Positions 19,967 through 30,642 of a stretch of 64,000 bases of DNA are shown here, in pieces. The stretch's first letter is position 1; each line of letters opens with the position of its first letter. The notes under the pieces were generated by a model. That model did no database searches and had not been told where the DNA came from. It saw nothing but the letters and a program-made list of their open reading frames with translations. The stretch comes from Phytopythium helicoides (taxonomy: Eukaryota; Oomycota; Peronosporomycetes; Pythiales; Pythiaceae): NCBI GenBank assembly GCA_024867545.1, contig JANFNE010000004.1, forward strand, positions 248,001-312,000, given 5' to 3'. The position numbers were made by a program, and so were the translations under genes.

Positions 19967-22054
19967 TTACGAGTTCAGCCCTTTAACGAGTTCCACTGAA
20001 TAACGTCCATCTTTATCAAGGTTGGAGTCGGTGCAGGTGAGAGCGCTAGAGATATCATACGAGATATCGCAGACAGGTGTAGCGTGCGCGTAGATCGTTT
20101 GACGCGACATGGTCATCCAGTGTGGGAGTTTGTCAACCTCGGTGTAGTCGATTGCGAAGTACATCGGCATTGATGGAAGAATCTGGAAGTACGTTGATCG
20201 GGTTTCTTGATAACAAGACAGAGTTGTAGTGATTGTTGGTCTGTGCTAGAATATCGACACTGGTGAGCTTGTTCCCGACGAGAGATAGATCATACAACTG
20301 CATATGAGATATAGTATCCGGGACGTGGTCGAGCTCACAAAACTCCACAAAAAGTGATGACACTTGGGGCCAACTCTGGTGCAGTTCACTCGGCAATGTT
20401 GACAAATTACAATGTGTGATCTCGATGTCATGTAGTTGAGGCGGCAGATCGAGCAGCAACCCTGAAGGAATTGTTGACATGTTGGTTCCTAGAAACCCCA
20501 GGTAAACCAAAGAATTGTGCTCTTTCGTCACTGCTGCGTTTTCGCCCCACTCTTTGATCGCCGAGTCCCAAATATCAATACCAAGAAGATTGTGGAATTG
20601 CTGAATGGTTGATGGCATCTCTAATTGAGGGCAATTTGCAATCACGATTTGAACGATGCTCTTCTCATCAAGAAAATCGAGTGAATCTTCGGTTGGGCTC
20701 AATGTATCGTGCTCAGCACAGTCATATTTGTAGATAGAGCATGCAACTTTGTCAGTTAGCCACGGATGTAAGTACTCTAAGCACCCAACTGGTGGATCCG
20801 CACCCTTGTAAGTGTTGTCAGCAGCTGAAAGGTGGACGCTTACAACGATCATCCCCACAACGATGAACATGCCGTGCAGCCACAACCCCACGTACTTTGC
20901 AGCGATTTGCCTACCACGAGTTGAGTGTGTAGCAAGCATTCTGTTGACGAAAGGATTTTCTCGGCCCCAGTTTGCCAATTGGCCTTGTACCTAAGCCAGC
21001 TCGCCGGGAATGTTTGATTTTTGGCTGATTTTCGGCGAACCATGAATTGGATGCTGTTTAGGCACCCAAGAATGCTCAAGTGTGGGATCACCTTTATGAT
21101 AAAATCACTCCAACTTTCCACTAATACTTGTCGACTTTCCATCACAAGCCGATTAAAGCGCCTCAGCGAGTACAAGACGGATATGTCGATTGTCATCGTG
21201 GATGTGTCGAGCTCCTGGATATGCGGAGCAACGATGAGAATCGGAACAGCGATACTCATAATGGAGTCAAGCACCAAATCCGTAGTTAGACACGCCACCC
21301 GCTGTAGTGCAAGCGAGTGCCTAGTCAGGCGTTGCACTAGTGGGGTCGACCACGAGTTTATAACTAGTGCGGCGACGTACAGGTGATTGATCCAACTGCG
21401 GCTGATCAAAGTACTCGCTTGAAACGCCTGGAGTATCTGTGACACCATCTCGACCATCTCTCGAGTAAGAAAGTATAGCTTGAAATATCGTCCTGACACG
21501 CCTATAGCTAATCGGAAATCGGACAGCCGCTTCAGCACACTTTGTAGCCACTTCGGCAGGAGCCTTGTTAGCGACCTCCACTGACTTGCAGGACTCGTCT
21601 TCATGCAGGCTGACCGTGGAGCTTCTAGCACGAGCTCTTTCGCTTGAACCGACCTAGCAGCAATCTGTGCCAGCTCAATTGCGTGGACAGTGGCCAACGA
21701 CGCGAGCAAATACGCGACTTGCACGAAGATACGGCTTCCGTGCGGGGCCACAAAGTTCATGTACCACTCGAGCTCGCGCGCCGACAGCAGCAAGTACATG
21801 CGGGTCTCGACCATCAGGAAGAGAGAGTGAAGCAGTCGCATACTCGTTATTGCAGCCCACGCAATGCGGAATCTCGGGGGTGAGAGCCACAGCGCCATCG
21901 GATAGGTGGCAGATGCAGCAGTGCCATCAGGTGCAGGCACAACTGCGTGCATCGGAACTCCGTCTGGAGTCTCGTAGATGTCTCTTGCGAATGTAAGAGA
22001 TAGCCACAGACACTTTAAGCCGGGTGTCGTCAACAGGAGGCAGGCTGAAGACAT
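19967..22054 (-). pseudogene. Membrane/LRR family copy E, with two frame breaks
   Basis: Three overlapping frames together cover the whole family protein. Frame one (22054 to about 20990) has the membrane half with VSQILQAFQASTLISRSWINH and VIPHLSILGCL. Frame two (about 20990 to 20165) has a late membrane segment, CLEYLHPWLTDKVACSIYKY and repeats LLGIDIWDSAIKEW, LHDIEITHCNLSTLP, LYDLSLVGNKLTS. Frame three (to 19967) has YTEVDKLPHW, TPVCD and GRYSVEL. The first break could instead be a 50-bp GT-AG intron, but the intact members have none. The second is a plain one- or two-base slip near 20165-20190. Either a young pseudogene or assembly errors. Confidence 0.7.
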
Positions 22055-22420
22055 TCACGGCGCTTAATCCGCGGTCCAAGATAGCTCGTGATGCGCATCC
22101 TAATTCCGTCCTAGTTGAAGCACCAACACTCTTTTCAGCAATACAAGCTCTCATATGTTCCTAGTCCTCCCTCACACAATTCCATCCAAAACGGAACGTT
22201 CGGGACCGCTTCTCCCCGCGGTTCCCCCCTCCCCTTCACTCCCCGAGCCAACGGCAAGCCAGGAAGGTGCGGATGACGCTGGATGTGGGCGGCGCTGGCG
22301 CGGCCCCCGCTGCCTCCGCGCGGATATAGAGGCCACCGGCGTGTTCTTCGGCTCTGACTGCGTCTGGTGACCATTTTCAGGCTTCTGCGGCGCTCTGGAT
22401 CGACCTACAGCCGCCAAAAC

Positions 22421-24717
22421 ATGGCGACCGACGGCACGCTGGACGGCTCGTCGTTCGCGGCGCTGCCCGCGTTCTTCACCAACGGCAGCGTGGACGACAC
22501 CAAGTACGAGTCGCTGCTCGCAGATCTGCGCGCGCATGACCTGCTGGGCCCCATCGACTCGCTGGCGGACGACGGCGGCGCCTTCGGCTCCGGCGCCGGC
22601 GCCAGCGGCGGATCCTCGTCGCTGTTTTTCAACGACGCGTTCTCGGCGGTGTTCATGGGCAACTTCAGCGACTCAACGGCTGCCTCCGGGGCCTTTGGAG
22701 CGCCTGCGACGTCGTCGGCGACAAAGTCGAAGCCACCGCCGGGATTTGCCAGCGCTCCGCCTGGACTCGCCCCCTCCGAGACAGGTGCGTGTCACTTGCT
22801 TTGTCATGCCCGGCAACGCGTGTCTGATTGATAGTGTGGTGCCAACAGACCTGAAGTGGGCGAGAGGACAGGAAGAGTTTTCGCGCATTGAGGAGAAGTT
22901 CCACCACGGAGCGCCGGTTGCGTCCTCCTCGGCCGCAGCTGCTACAACATCGCTCAGCGCTGCAGCTGAGAAGGATCTCGACCTGCAGATCGATGAAAGC
23001 CAGATCCCGAGCTTACGATCGCTTGGCCTTGACGATGATGATGTTGTGACGCCCAAGGCTGCTGCGCCTCAAGCACCGCCCCAGCCTCCCCAGCCGCCTC
23101 AGCCTCCTATGGCGTGGACGCAGCCGCACCAACAGGCACCAGTTCCCCCCGGCCCGCAACACATTGCCCCAAGTGGATTTCAGCCGCCTGCCGCCTTCTC
23201 ACCAGCAGCCGCCAATGGGACCACCAAATGCGTGGCAGCAGCCTCCGAACAGCGGAAACCCTCCGCCTCCGTTCCCGCCAATGGGGCATATGCCGCCGCA
23301 TCAAATGCGAGGACCAATGCCGCCTCCGCCTTTTGTTCAAGGACAGTATCCCCCGAACATGCCGCCCCCGCCTCAAGGAATGCCGTACCCGCCACCGCCG
23401 TTTTTCATGGGACCCCCACCCCCGCACTTTGGTCGCGGCGGCCCCATGCCGGGACCGTCATTTAAGATGATGACTCCTCGAGACATCAACTTTGTTGTGC
23501 AGCAACAAATGAAGCAGATCCGCACTAGCGACCCGTTCAGTGACGACTACTACTTCCACAATTACATGCAGAAGCGGAGTCGCGGAGGCGCTGCAGCAGC
23601 CAACGGTGGCCGCGCACCTCTGCCGTCGTGGAAGCTGGAGCATGTCAAGTCGTTTGACCCGCGCGACGCCCAGCGTGAAAACAAGTCACGTACTTGGGAG
23701 AACGAGTACCAGGTTCTGGGCCGAAACACGAAGAGCAGCTTGTACCGCCCCAAGCAGATGCTGAACCTTGGCCCCACGGCCCACAATAGCTCTGCGAGCA
23801 ATGATGCGGAGTCTTCGCCGGATCAGGGAGCAAGTGCGACGGGTGAGTCATCGTCCGGCAGTCCTACTAATGCAGAGAAGGGAGAACGCTCGCCTCCGCC
23901 GGCGCCTACATCGTCTGAGCCTCATGTGCTGCGCATGAACGATGATGCAAGCCGAAACTCCATCTTTGCAAACGACACTTGGCATCGGCGCCAGCAAATC
24001 GACCGCGGCATGCAGTGCCTTCTGTCTCTGCAAGATGCTCGGCATATTCTGGACGCTCGCGGCGTGAATGTGCAGCAGTTCCACTCCATGGACGAGCAAT
24101 CGATGGATCCCGCGCTTGCTGAGCTTCGTGCTCGTACCACAGCACTGCTGCTTGAGCTCGCATCACTGCTTGGCGTGAGTGTAACTTCAAACGAGCAGAC
24201 TGAGCAACCTGCTGGCGTCATGTCGTGTGATGCAGCCACTCTCTTCACGATGCTGGACACGAGCAAGGGCCGGCGATTGGTGAGTCGTGCGCTCCCTCTG
24301 CTCCACCCGTCTGCTCGGTTTGTTTTGCTGCCGCTTGTCGTCGAGTTCATGCTCAGCGCCTCGACAGTTGCGCGCTTGGCGAACGGTGCTGCATCAATCG
24401 ACGACAGCGACGACCGACTGTGCCAGTCGCTGGTGCTGATTATCATGTACCACCCGCCAGCTCCGTCGGCTGAGCTTCTCGTTGAGTGTCTCCAACGCTC
24501 ACTTTCCGGTCACGACGTGCAGACACTTTCAGTCGTACTGCACAACCGTGCCCGCGCTGAGGCGCTTCAGGCGCTCCTCCAGCGCGGCTCAAGCGCCGTG
24601 GAGCAACTGAATAGCACTGAAGGCGGCGCCGAGCGTTACCTGGCGGTCAAGAGCCGCTGGGAGCAGGGTCAGGGCGTGTTTGTGTCGCTCGCTACGGCCA
24701 TCAAGCAAGGCGCGTGA
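22421..24717 (+). CDS. PAT1: PAT1-type mRNA decapping activator
   Basis: PAT1 proteins link deadenylated mRNA, the Lsm1-7 ring and Dcp2 in P-bodies. The ATG at 22421 starts MATDGTLDG. An acidic N-terminus contains FFNDAFSAVF, a place where the family has a short helicase/Dcp2-binding motif. A 64-bp intron (22785-22848, donor GTGCGT) is clear. A long Pro/Gln-rich stretch follows. The conserved core has MTPRDINFVVQQQMKQIRT, DPFSDDYYFHNYMQKR and RTWENEYQVLGRN. The C-terminal helical domain has KGRRLVSRALPLL, the family hallmark. Between about 23190 and 23215 the reading frame must shift by one base within the Pro-rich repeat; no GT-AG intron solves it, so an assembly slip is likely. Confidence 0.85.
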
Positions 24718-24902
24718 GCCGTGCCTGCTGGTGGCGGCGCTAGGTAGAGTTGCTGATAGGTTCCCTCCGTCCGTGCGTCTTTTTGCACGTTGCATGAACT
24801 CTGCGTGTTTGCATATTGAATCGATCAACTCTTTTGAAAGAAGATGGAAGAAACGCACTCTATTGCACACGACATTGAGATAAATACGGTTGGTGTCGGC
24901 TT

Positions 24903-25442
24903 TCAAGCGCTCGACCATTGCACGTCGACGTTGACGGCAGCGTCCACAAGGGCACGCAGCTCATCCAAATCCTCCTTGAAGAGCGGCACCGGTGCACGGA
25001 AGGGCTCAATCGCATCAAAATCGAAGCTAACACCTCGCGGAGACGCATCGACCTGCTCAGCCGGCGTGTAGACGGCGACAGTGACTGCTCGTGGAGTCTT
25101 GGGCTTCACAACGGCCTGGCGCTTGGAAGATCGCTCGTGCTCCTTCTGCAAGCGCTTGCGCTTCTCGAGTCGGCGCTGGTTGCGATTTGCCTTGGCGCGG
25201 TGGAATGCACACATGCTGTGCAGTGCACCCGTTTTCTTGACGGTGCGGCGGCGCAGGCAGTGCTTGCTCGGGTATCGACACCGCATGGCCGGGTCCTCTG
25301 CGATCTCGTGCGGCTGCGGGTCCTCCTCGACCAGGATGGCCTCTCCGTCATCGTCCAAGCCAGCCACGCGGGGCTCCTCGGCCTCATGTAGCAACACAAG
25401 TGGCAGCGCCACCGGCGATCGAGGAGCGACTGTCGTGGCCAT
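24903..25442 (-). CDS. Small basic Cys/His protein, unrecognised
   Basis: 179 residues from the ATG at 25442 (MATTVAPRSP). The N-terminal third is acidic (DDDGEAILVEEDPQPHE). The middle has a C-Y-C-C-H layout: MRCRYPSKHCLRRRTVKKTG, then LHSMCAFHRAKANRNQRRLE and a long basic helix (KRKRLQKEHERSSKRQ). The C-terminus has FDFDAIEPFRAPVPLFKEDL. The Cys/His positions followed by a basic helix suggest metal or nucleic-acid binding. I cannot place it in a named family. It is convergent with PAT1. Upstream repeats of TTGGCAA (25443-25468) may be promoter elements. Confidence 0.6.
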   Translation of the reverse strand: MATTVAPRSPVALPLVLLHEAEEPRVAGLDDDGEAILVEEDPQPHEIAEDPAMRCRYPSKHCLRRRTVKKTGALHSMCAFHRAKANRNQRRLEKRKRLQKEHERSSKRQAVVKPKTPRAVTVAVYTPAEQVDASPRGVSFDFDAIEPFRAPVPLFKEDLDELRALVDAAVNVDVQWSSA

Positions 25443-26460
25443 TGGCAATTGGCAAATTGGCAATTGACAACCGAGCCCTGGTGACGCTGGAGCTCTGGAC
25501 CAAAGCGAGCGAGTTGCGGAATGACGAGCCGTCGAGTCGCAGAGAGCAATGCAAATGCGCATGCGTTGGGTTCACAGCGAGTGGTGATGCGCGTCAAAGA
25601 GGTACGTAGCCGCCGCGTCAAGCGTGGCACGTCTGGACCGTAAACTGTACATTTGTAGCGCTAAGGGTGTCTGCTTGACGCCTTTAAGATGTATTATACA
25701 GCGTACTGACCTCTGTCGCCGATTGACGATGGGGATAGACTACTTTTTTCGCGACCACCCGATGGCAAGGCATGGAGCTCCTGGGCTTTTACGGTACTGC
25801 GCATGAACATTGCTCAGCTGCAACTCGCATTGAGCTGCGGCCAGGGAGGGTCACCATGCGGTTAGCAGAGAGCGCAGGCATCAATTAAGGCCTCAACCAC
25901 GGCGAGCGAATGCCCGTTCAGCCTCTCCCGACGCAACGACAACGTCACCAGGTCAATCGGAGGGCCACTCGAGACCTTGAGGACCACTGTGACCGTGGTA
26001 GACGGTTTGTCGCCGTTGGATACATGGGGAGGAGCTTGAACCTGCTCTCTCTTTCTCGTTTCGATGGCGCGTTGACAACATGATGTGCCGACCGATTTGA
26101 TGCGCTAAAATGCCCGCGGACTGTACCTCTTGACGTGGCAGCGCTCCGTATGCTGGCGCTCTTCACGCTGCAGCTCTGAAGTTGTCCATGATCACCAAGC
26201 AGGATTCCATCGGTCCGTAAATGCAGCCGTCTTGGTGTTTCTTGGAGTATGTTGGTCCCGCAGTATCGGCAGCTGGAGCTGAGCAACCGCTGTAGGGGCC
26301 GTGCGAGCGGCGTGTGTGGCCGTGATTTCCACCTAGAAAGCAGCATCAATGATGCCTCCCCCTCCGACTTCGTTCGTGTACCGTCGGCTGGTGTTCAATG
26401 GCTGCCGATCTAATGGCTCGTGGATAGGAGTGCGCGTTGCCTAATGCGCATGGCGCCAAG
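25443..26460. other. Intergenic, no gene seen
   Basis: About 1 kb. The only visible structure is ATTGGCAA-type repeats next to the minus-strand start (25441-25470). Open frames here are short and compositionally unlike the neighbouring genes. Confidence 0.5.
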
Positions 26461-27279
26461 ATGAAGACGACGCCCTTGAGTCAACAGCCCTATCTTCTCC
26501 ATCTGGACTTGCGATCACATGGGAGCGAACACTTTCATGCAGAGCGCTTGAGGCTCCATCCGGTCTCCTCCGAGTACTCATCAATTGATACTCGAGAGCA
26601 CGTGACTGGCCAGCTTGCTCGTTCGCTGTATGGAGCTCAGCGAGTATGCAGAGCTTGCAATCCGCCGATGAGCGACGGTTTGCTCCAAGGGACGGCGCGG
26701 TTCGACCCAAAGCTTGAGCAACAACAACAGATGTGGTGCGTCCGCTCCGCCTGGCGTCGGCTGTGCAGCCTCTCCATGGCGTTGGCGCCGCTTTGCACGG
26801 CTCAAGTTGCCACCAGAGACGCGGCAGCCCCATCCGTGCCGGTTGCGGCGTGCACCGACGACGCTCAGCTGTTCCTTGAGCTCTCGGCACTGCTAATGGC
26901 GACAGTGGTGCTCGCGGTCTCAATGCAGCGCTGCACGTCCCACTGGCGTCGACGGAGGCAGCCAGTGGCTCCGCCTGGCCGGTGGTGGTGGACCAGATCC
27001 ATTACGAGCCGGTTTTCGACGTCATGCCAGCTCGTCTTGAAGCTCCTCCTCGCACTGACGCTGACTGCCTGGGGGATTGCGGGGCTCCTCCTCACGGGCA
27101 CTACGGCTGATGACGTCTCGCCCGACTCTCTCGATTGCCATCGCAGGTCGTGGATTGTGCCCACTGCAATCACGGTGAGTTGTGCCTGCTTGCTGGTGGC
27201 GCTCTGGCTGTTCACACAGCTCATCGCTGACGCGGTTAGGCGCAGCGTTGTCGCCCGGCCGAACGAGGCAAGTATCTGA
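26461..27279 (+). CDS. Multi-pass membrane protein, unrecognised (first of a pair)
   Basis: 272 residues from ATG 26461 (MKTTPLSQQ). Three hydrophobic segments: LELSALLMATVVLAVSMQRC, LVLKLLLALTLTAWGIAGLL and IVPTAITVSCACLLVALWLF. Between the last two lies a loop with one cysteine (DSLDCHRRSW). A similar layout (membrane segment, Cys loop, DDAQ- or DEAQ-type entry to a membrane segment) returns in 27424-28113. The two may be halves of one protein joined across 27265-27420. A GC-AG intron starting GCAAGT at 27268 is one possibility, but the join is not resolved. Function unknown. Confidence 0.45.
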   Translation: MKTTPLSQQPYLLHLDLRSHGSEHFHAERLRLHPVSSEYSSIDTREHVTGQLARSLYGAQRVCRACNPPMSDGLLQGTARFDPKLEQQQQMWCVRSAWRRLCSLSMALAPLCTAQVATRDAAAPSVPVAACTDDAQLFLELSALLMATVVLAVSMQRCTSHWRRRRQPVAPPGRWWWTRSITSRFSTSCQLVLKLLLALTLTAWGIAGLLLTGTTADDVSPDSLDCHRRSWIVPTAITVSCACLLVALWLFTQLIADAVRRSVVARPNEASI

Positions 27280-27423
27280 ATTGTCTTTGCCTGCTCCTCT
27301 CCAGCCTTCCGCATCTATCAAGTGGACCTTGAGCTCACTTCGTGCATAATCTGTGCCAGACACCTGTAGCCCTGCGTTGTCTACGCTGCTCTTGCTGTCC
27401 GTTTCGCTCTCCCCAGAGCTCTC

Positions 27424-28113
27424 GTGCTGCTCCCTGTTGCTGCTGCTCGCGGCACTGGCACTACGATCGTGGCTCATCATTTCGACCATTCCATCCATGC
27501 GAGCAGCAACTCGCGACCTTTCTTGGCAGGAGATGCGATCGTCTTCGCGCTCATGGCGACAGCTGCGACTTTCGCCTTTGTTTACAGCTCGCTTCCTGGC
27601 ACAACATGTTGTGGGAGGTCTTCTCGTCAGGACGCCGCTGAGATTGATTCAACAAGCAATAGTCTGAATTCCAATCATCATGCAAAGCGGCGAGCTGCCC
27701 GCTTCGTGCTTGCCCTCACACTCGGGACTTTGGCGATCGTGGGGATCACGTGGGGAGTGCTAGGGCTCTCGTGGTTGCAGCACATCCAAGAATCCGTCCC
27801 AGCCTGCTCGTACGAGTCTGTCGAATCCTTTCGCTCCACAGTGGACGAGGCTCAGATCTTCGCAGCAGCCCTTCTCGTCATAGGCGTCGTGCTCTTGGCG
27901 ACGACAATGTGCTGTCGACCGGAGAACTTCTTCCTCGCGACAGGTGCCACACCACCGGTTGATTCAATGATGCTGTCACCCACCCTTTCCGATGCAAGCC
28001 GGCAAGCTCCTCCATGTTCAAATAAGCGAGAGATCTCTACCAGACCTCAGAAAGCTCCAGGGACTCCTGCTGCAAGATCATTGACAAAGACATCCGCGGC
28101 AGACGTGGTGTGA
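27424..28113 (+). CDS. Multi-pass membrane protein, unrecognised (second of a pair)
   Basis: This frame has no ATG at its start; it is open from 27370. Hydrophobic segments are FALMATAATFAFVYS, VLALTLGTLAIVGITWGVLGL and IFAAALLVIGVVLLATTMCC. A Cys-containing loop (VPACSYESVESF) lies before DEAQIF, recalling TDDAQLF in 26461-27279. The C-terminal tail is Ser/Pro/Thr-rich and polar. A competing frame (27350-27667) also has a Leu-rich segment (CCSLLLLLAALALRSWL), so a frame slip or exon join near 27430-27560 is possible. Probably the 3' part of the same gene as 26461-27279. Confidence 0.4.
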   Translation: MLLPVAAARGTGTTIVAHHFDHSIHASSNSRPFLAGDAIVFALMATAATFAFVYSSLPGTTCCGRSSRQDAAEIDSTSNSLNSNHHAKRRAARFVLALTLGTLAIVGITWGVLGLSWLQHIQESVPACSYESVESFRSTVDEAQIFAAALLVIGVVLLATTMCCRPENFFLATGATPPVDSMMLSPTLSDASRQAPPCSNKREISTRPQKAPGTPAARSLTKTSAADVV

Positions 28114-28192
28114 AGCAGCTCTATTCGGGCCATTGGATCAACAATTCATACTACGAGTGTTGACGCTGTTGTGAGCGCGGGCAACTTGCTAG

Positions 28193-28646
28193 CTACTGCT
28201 GCAGCTTCCGCGCGTTCCGATAGATAGCGTAGTTGGTAGCGGTGGTGCTCGAGTACGCACGGATAGCGCTCTCCTTCTTCTTCTCGAAGCGGTCAAGCAC
28301 TTGCAAGCGGTACTGCTCGACCGAGCGTCGGTAGCCGTCCTGCAGAATGCGCGCCTGGGTTTCGCTGCTGGATCGTTGCTTGTTGGCCGTCGCTGTCGCC
28401 TCACCGGTTGGAATCGACAATGCCGTCCAAACCGCCAGCATGGCTACGATCGCCGCCACCACCACGCGAACTCGCATGAGAAACTTGGCTTCGATGAAGT
28501 TTTGCCTGGAAAGTGTCAACGAGGATGGAGATTTTAGAGTGAGGTGACCAGTGCTTGTCGCTGGTGAAGTAACCGAGAGAAGGGCTCCGCATCGTCCTTA
28601 TCAAACGGGAGATGACTTCTTCAACCGCAGCAGCGGCCAATTGCAT
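28193..28646 (-). CDS. Small membrane protein with one short intron, unrecognised
   Basis: Exon 1 is 28646-28549 (MQLAAAAVEEVISRLIR...TSDKHW). A 43-bp intron (28548-28506, GTCACC...TTCCAG) follows, then exon 2, 28505-28193. The join reads DKHWQNFIEAKFLMRVR and gives 136 residues. One membrane segment (VVVAAIVAMLAVWTAL) sits near residues 48-64, followed by a charged helical tail (YRRSVEQYRLQVLDRFEKKK) and a Tyr/Arg-rich end. The phase-perfect join and protein-like exon 1 support this model. A shorter one starts at 28477 (MRVRVVV). Divergent from SEC13. Family unknown. Confidence 0.6.
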
Positions 28647-29083
28647 CGAGGCAATCTCGAGGCGCCATGTACTGTGGCTTTTTTTGAAAATAGCACCTGG
28701 CGGTCTTGTCCGTTGGGGCACCAAATGCTGCCGATGCGTTTCAAGCTAAAAAATCGTCTCATAGAACGCACTGGCACGCCTCGGACACCGACTTCAACTC
28801 TCCTAAAGTGTCGAGGACGACGAGAAACTCCCACACAATCGCTCACGCAGGCCCCAAAGCTGCTTCGTGGTCACCTCCTCCGCGCATATGCACCCCCGAC
28901 CACCTGCGACGTGTGAGCATTATCGCCCATGCCCCACGCGTCATGACGCCTCAGCTCCCAATTGGCTAGAAATCCACAATCCTCGCTCCCTCATTGGTCC
29001 ATAATCGTCCAGGTGTGCCCCCCATACTCGTCGAGGCACCCCCATATCCCCCCGCGCCTGCCACGAAGCAAAGCTCTAGCACC
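28647..29083. promoter_or_regulatory. Divergent promoter region with CCAAT boxes
   Basis: 437 bp between divergent starts. CCAATTGG (28958-28965) and CATTGG (28992-28997) are CCAAT-box forms; the second lies 87 bp before the SEC13 ATG. CACCCCCATATCCCCC (29037-29052) is a C-rich stretch near the likely start of transcription. Confidence 0.35.
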
Positions 29084-30215
29084 ATGAGCGCGCCGATTCT
29101 CTCGATCGACACGCAGCATGAGGACATGATCGTGCGTCTGCGTGTTGCGGACGATCTGCTGGAGGTGCTGTCCTCCCACTGACGCCCGAGTGTCCTCACA
29201 GCACGACGCGCAGCTCGACTACTACGGCAAGCGGCTCGCCACGTGCTCGTCCGACCGCACCATCAAGGTCTACGACGTGACGGGCGACGTGCAGAACAAC
29301 GAGCAGATCCTGACGGGCCCAGAGGGCCCCGTGTGGCAGGTGGCCTGGGCGCACCCAAAGTTCGGCGTGCTGCTGGCCGCCTGCTCGTACGACGGCAAGG
29401 TGCTCATCTTCCGCGAGCAGGGGCTCAACCAGTGGACGCAGGCCTACGTGCACGCCTTCCACCAGGCATCGGTCAACGCCATCTCGTGGGCGCCGCACGA
29501 GCTGGGGCTCGCGCTCGCCTGCGCGTCGGCCGATGGCACGGTGTCCGTGCTCAGCTACGCCCGTGCGTCGCCTCGCTTTTCCAGATCGTGACGTTCCTGC
29601 TCGCAATCTAACCCTTTGTGCATGACAGCCGAGGGATGGAGCGTCTCGCACTTCAAGGACAGCGCGCTGGGATGCAACGCCGTGAGCTGGGCGCCGTTCC
29701 GCGCCAGCAACGGCGGCGTGCGGCGGCTCGTGACGGGCTCTTGCGACAAGACCGTCAAGGTCTGGTCGCTCGCAGAGGGAGAGTCCCAGTGGACGCGGGA
29801 GGACCTGAGCTCGGCGCCTGCACACAGCGACTGGGTGCGTGATGTGGCTTGGGCCCCCAGCACCGGCGCGCCCGTCGACATGATCGCGAGCTGCTCCGAG
29901 GACAAGCACGTGTACATCTGGACGCGCGCGGCAGGGCGAGCAGACTGCGGGCTGGAAGCGCGAGCTGCTGCACACGTTCGACGCGCCTGTCTGGCGCGTC
30001 AGCTGGTCGGTCACGGGCAACGTGCTCGCCGTCTCGGCCGGCGACCACAAGTCACGCTGTGGAAGGAGACCCTCGACAAGAAGTGGATGTGCGTTCATGA
30101 AGATTTTGTGCTTGCTAGATGGTGTTGTGTGAGGTGCTGATTGTGCGAAATCTTCGTGTACAGACAAATTTCGTCGGTGGACGAGGCGGGAGCCATCCAC
30201 GAGGGCCACGAGTAG
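29084..30215 (+). CDS. SEC13: SEC13, COPII coat and nuclear-pore WD40 protein
   Basis: SEC13 pairs with SEC31 in the outer COPII coat and with Nup145C/Nup96 at the nuclear pore. Exons 29084-29131, 29202-29562, 29629-30088 and 30164-30215 give 306 residues, the usual size. All three donors are GTGCGT. Hallmarks: [20 protein letters not shown] across intron 1, [50 protein letters not shown] and [20 protein letters not shown]. Exon 3 needs two compensating one-base corrections: an extra G in GGG at 29934-29936, and a missing G before GTCACG at 30051. Between these the uncorrected frame leaves the WD40 pattern. Both lie at G runs, so sequencing or assembly error is likely in this essential gene. 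Confidence 0.92.
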
Positions 30216-30642
30216 ATCTCCACCAACATGTCTGCAGTGAAGCAGCGCCTCGCGTCTCGGATGAATAGGAATTCGCGGCGTGGCGAGAGCGTTTTGATGC
30301 TCGAGTGAATAAAACGCAGTTTGATGCATCCTCTCGTATTTGATTGTATGACTCTGGTTGGTCTGGGCTTTGCCTCGTTATGGTGCTACATTTCATCTTC
30401 AATTTGCCCTCCTTCCAGTCAGATCGAAAACATTCCGAACCATCAGTTTCACCTGTTCGCCGCAGCTCTTTTGCGAACACAGTGGAAACCGATGGGGAAG
30501 ATATTCTGAGTCAGATCGTCTGAACTGAGCGACTTGGAATAGCATATGAACATGCTGGGCTCATTCGAGAAAGGGTATGCCAACCCAGATTGTTCGTGTC
30601 CGTCCACCCTGAGGATGCGCCCCAACTTCTTCAAAATCTACA

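Noticed and set aside
27022..27498. 158-codon minus-strand frame opposite the paired membrane ORFs
   Set aside because: Polar antisense reading of hydrophobic codons; no recognisable feature.
29196..30329. 377-codon minus-strand frame opposite SEC13
   Set aside because: GC-rich antisense shadow; His/Arg-rich composition, no motif, and the plus strand is a clear WD40 gene.
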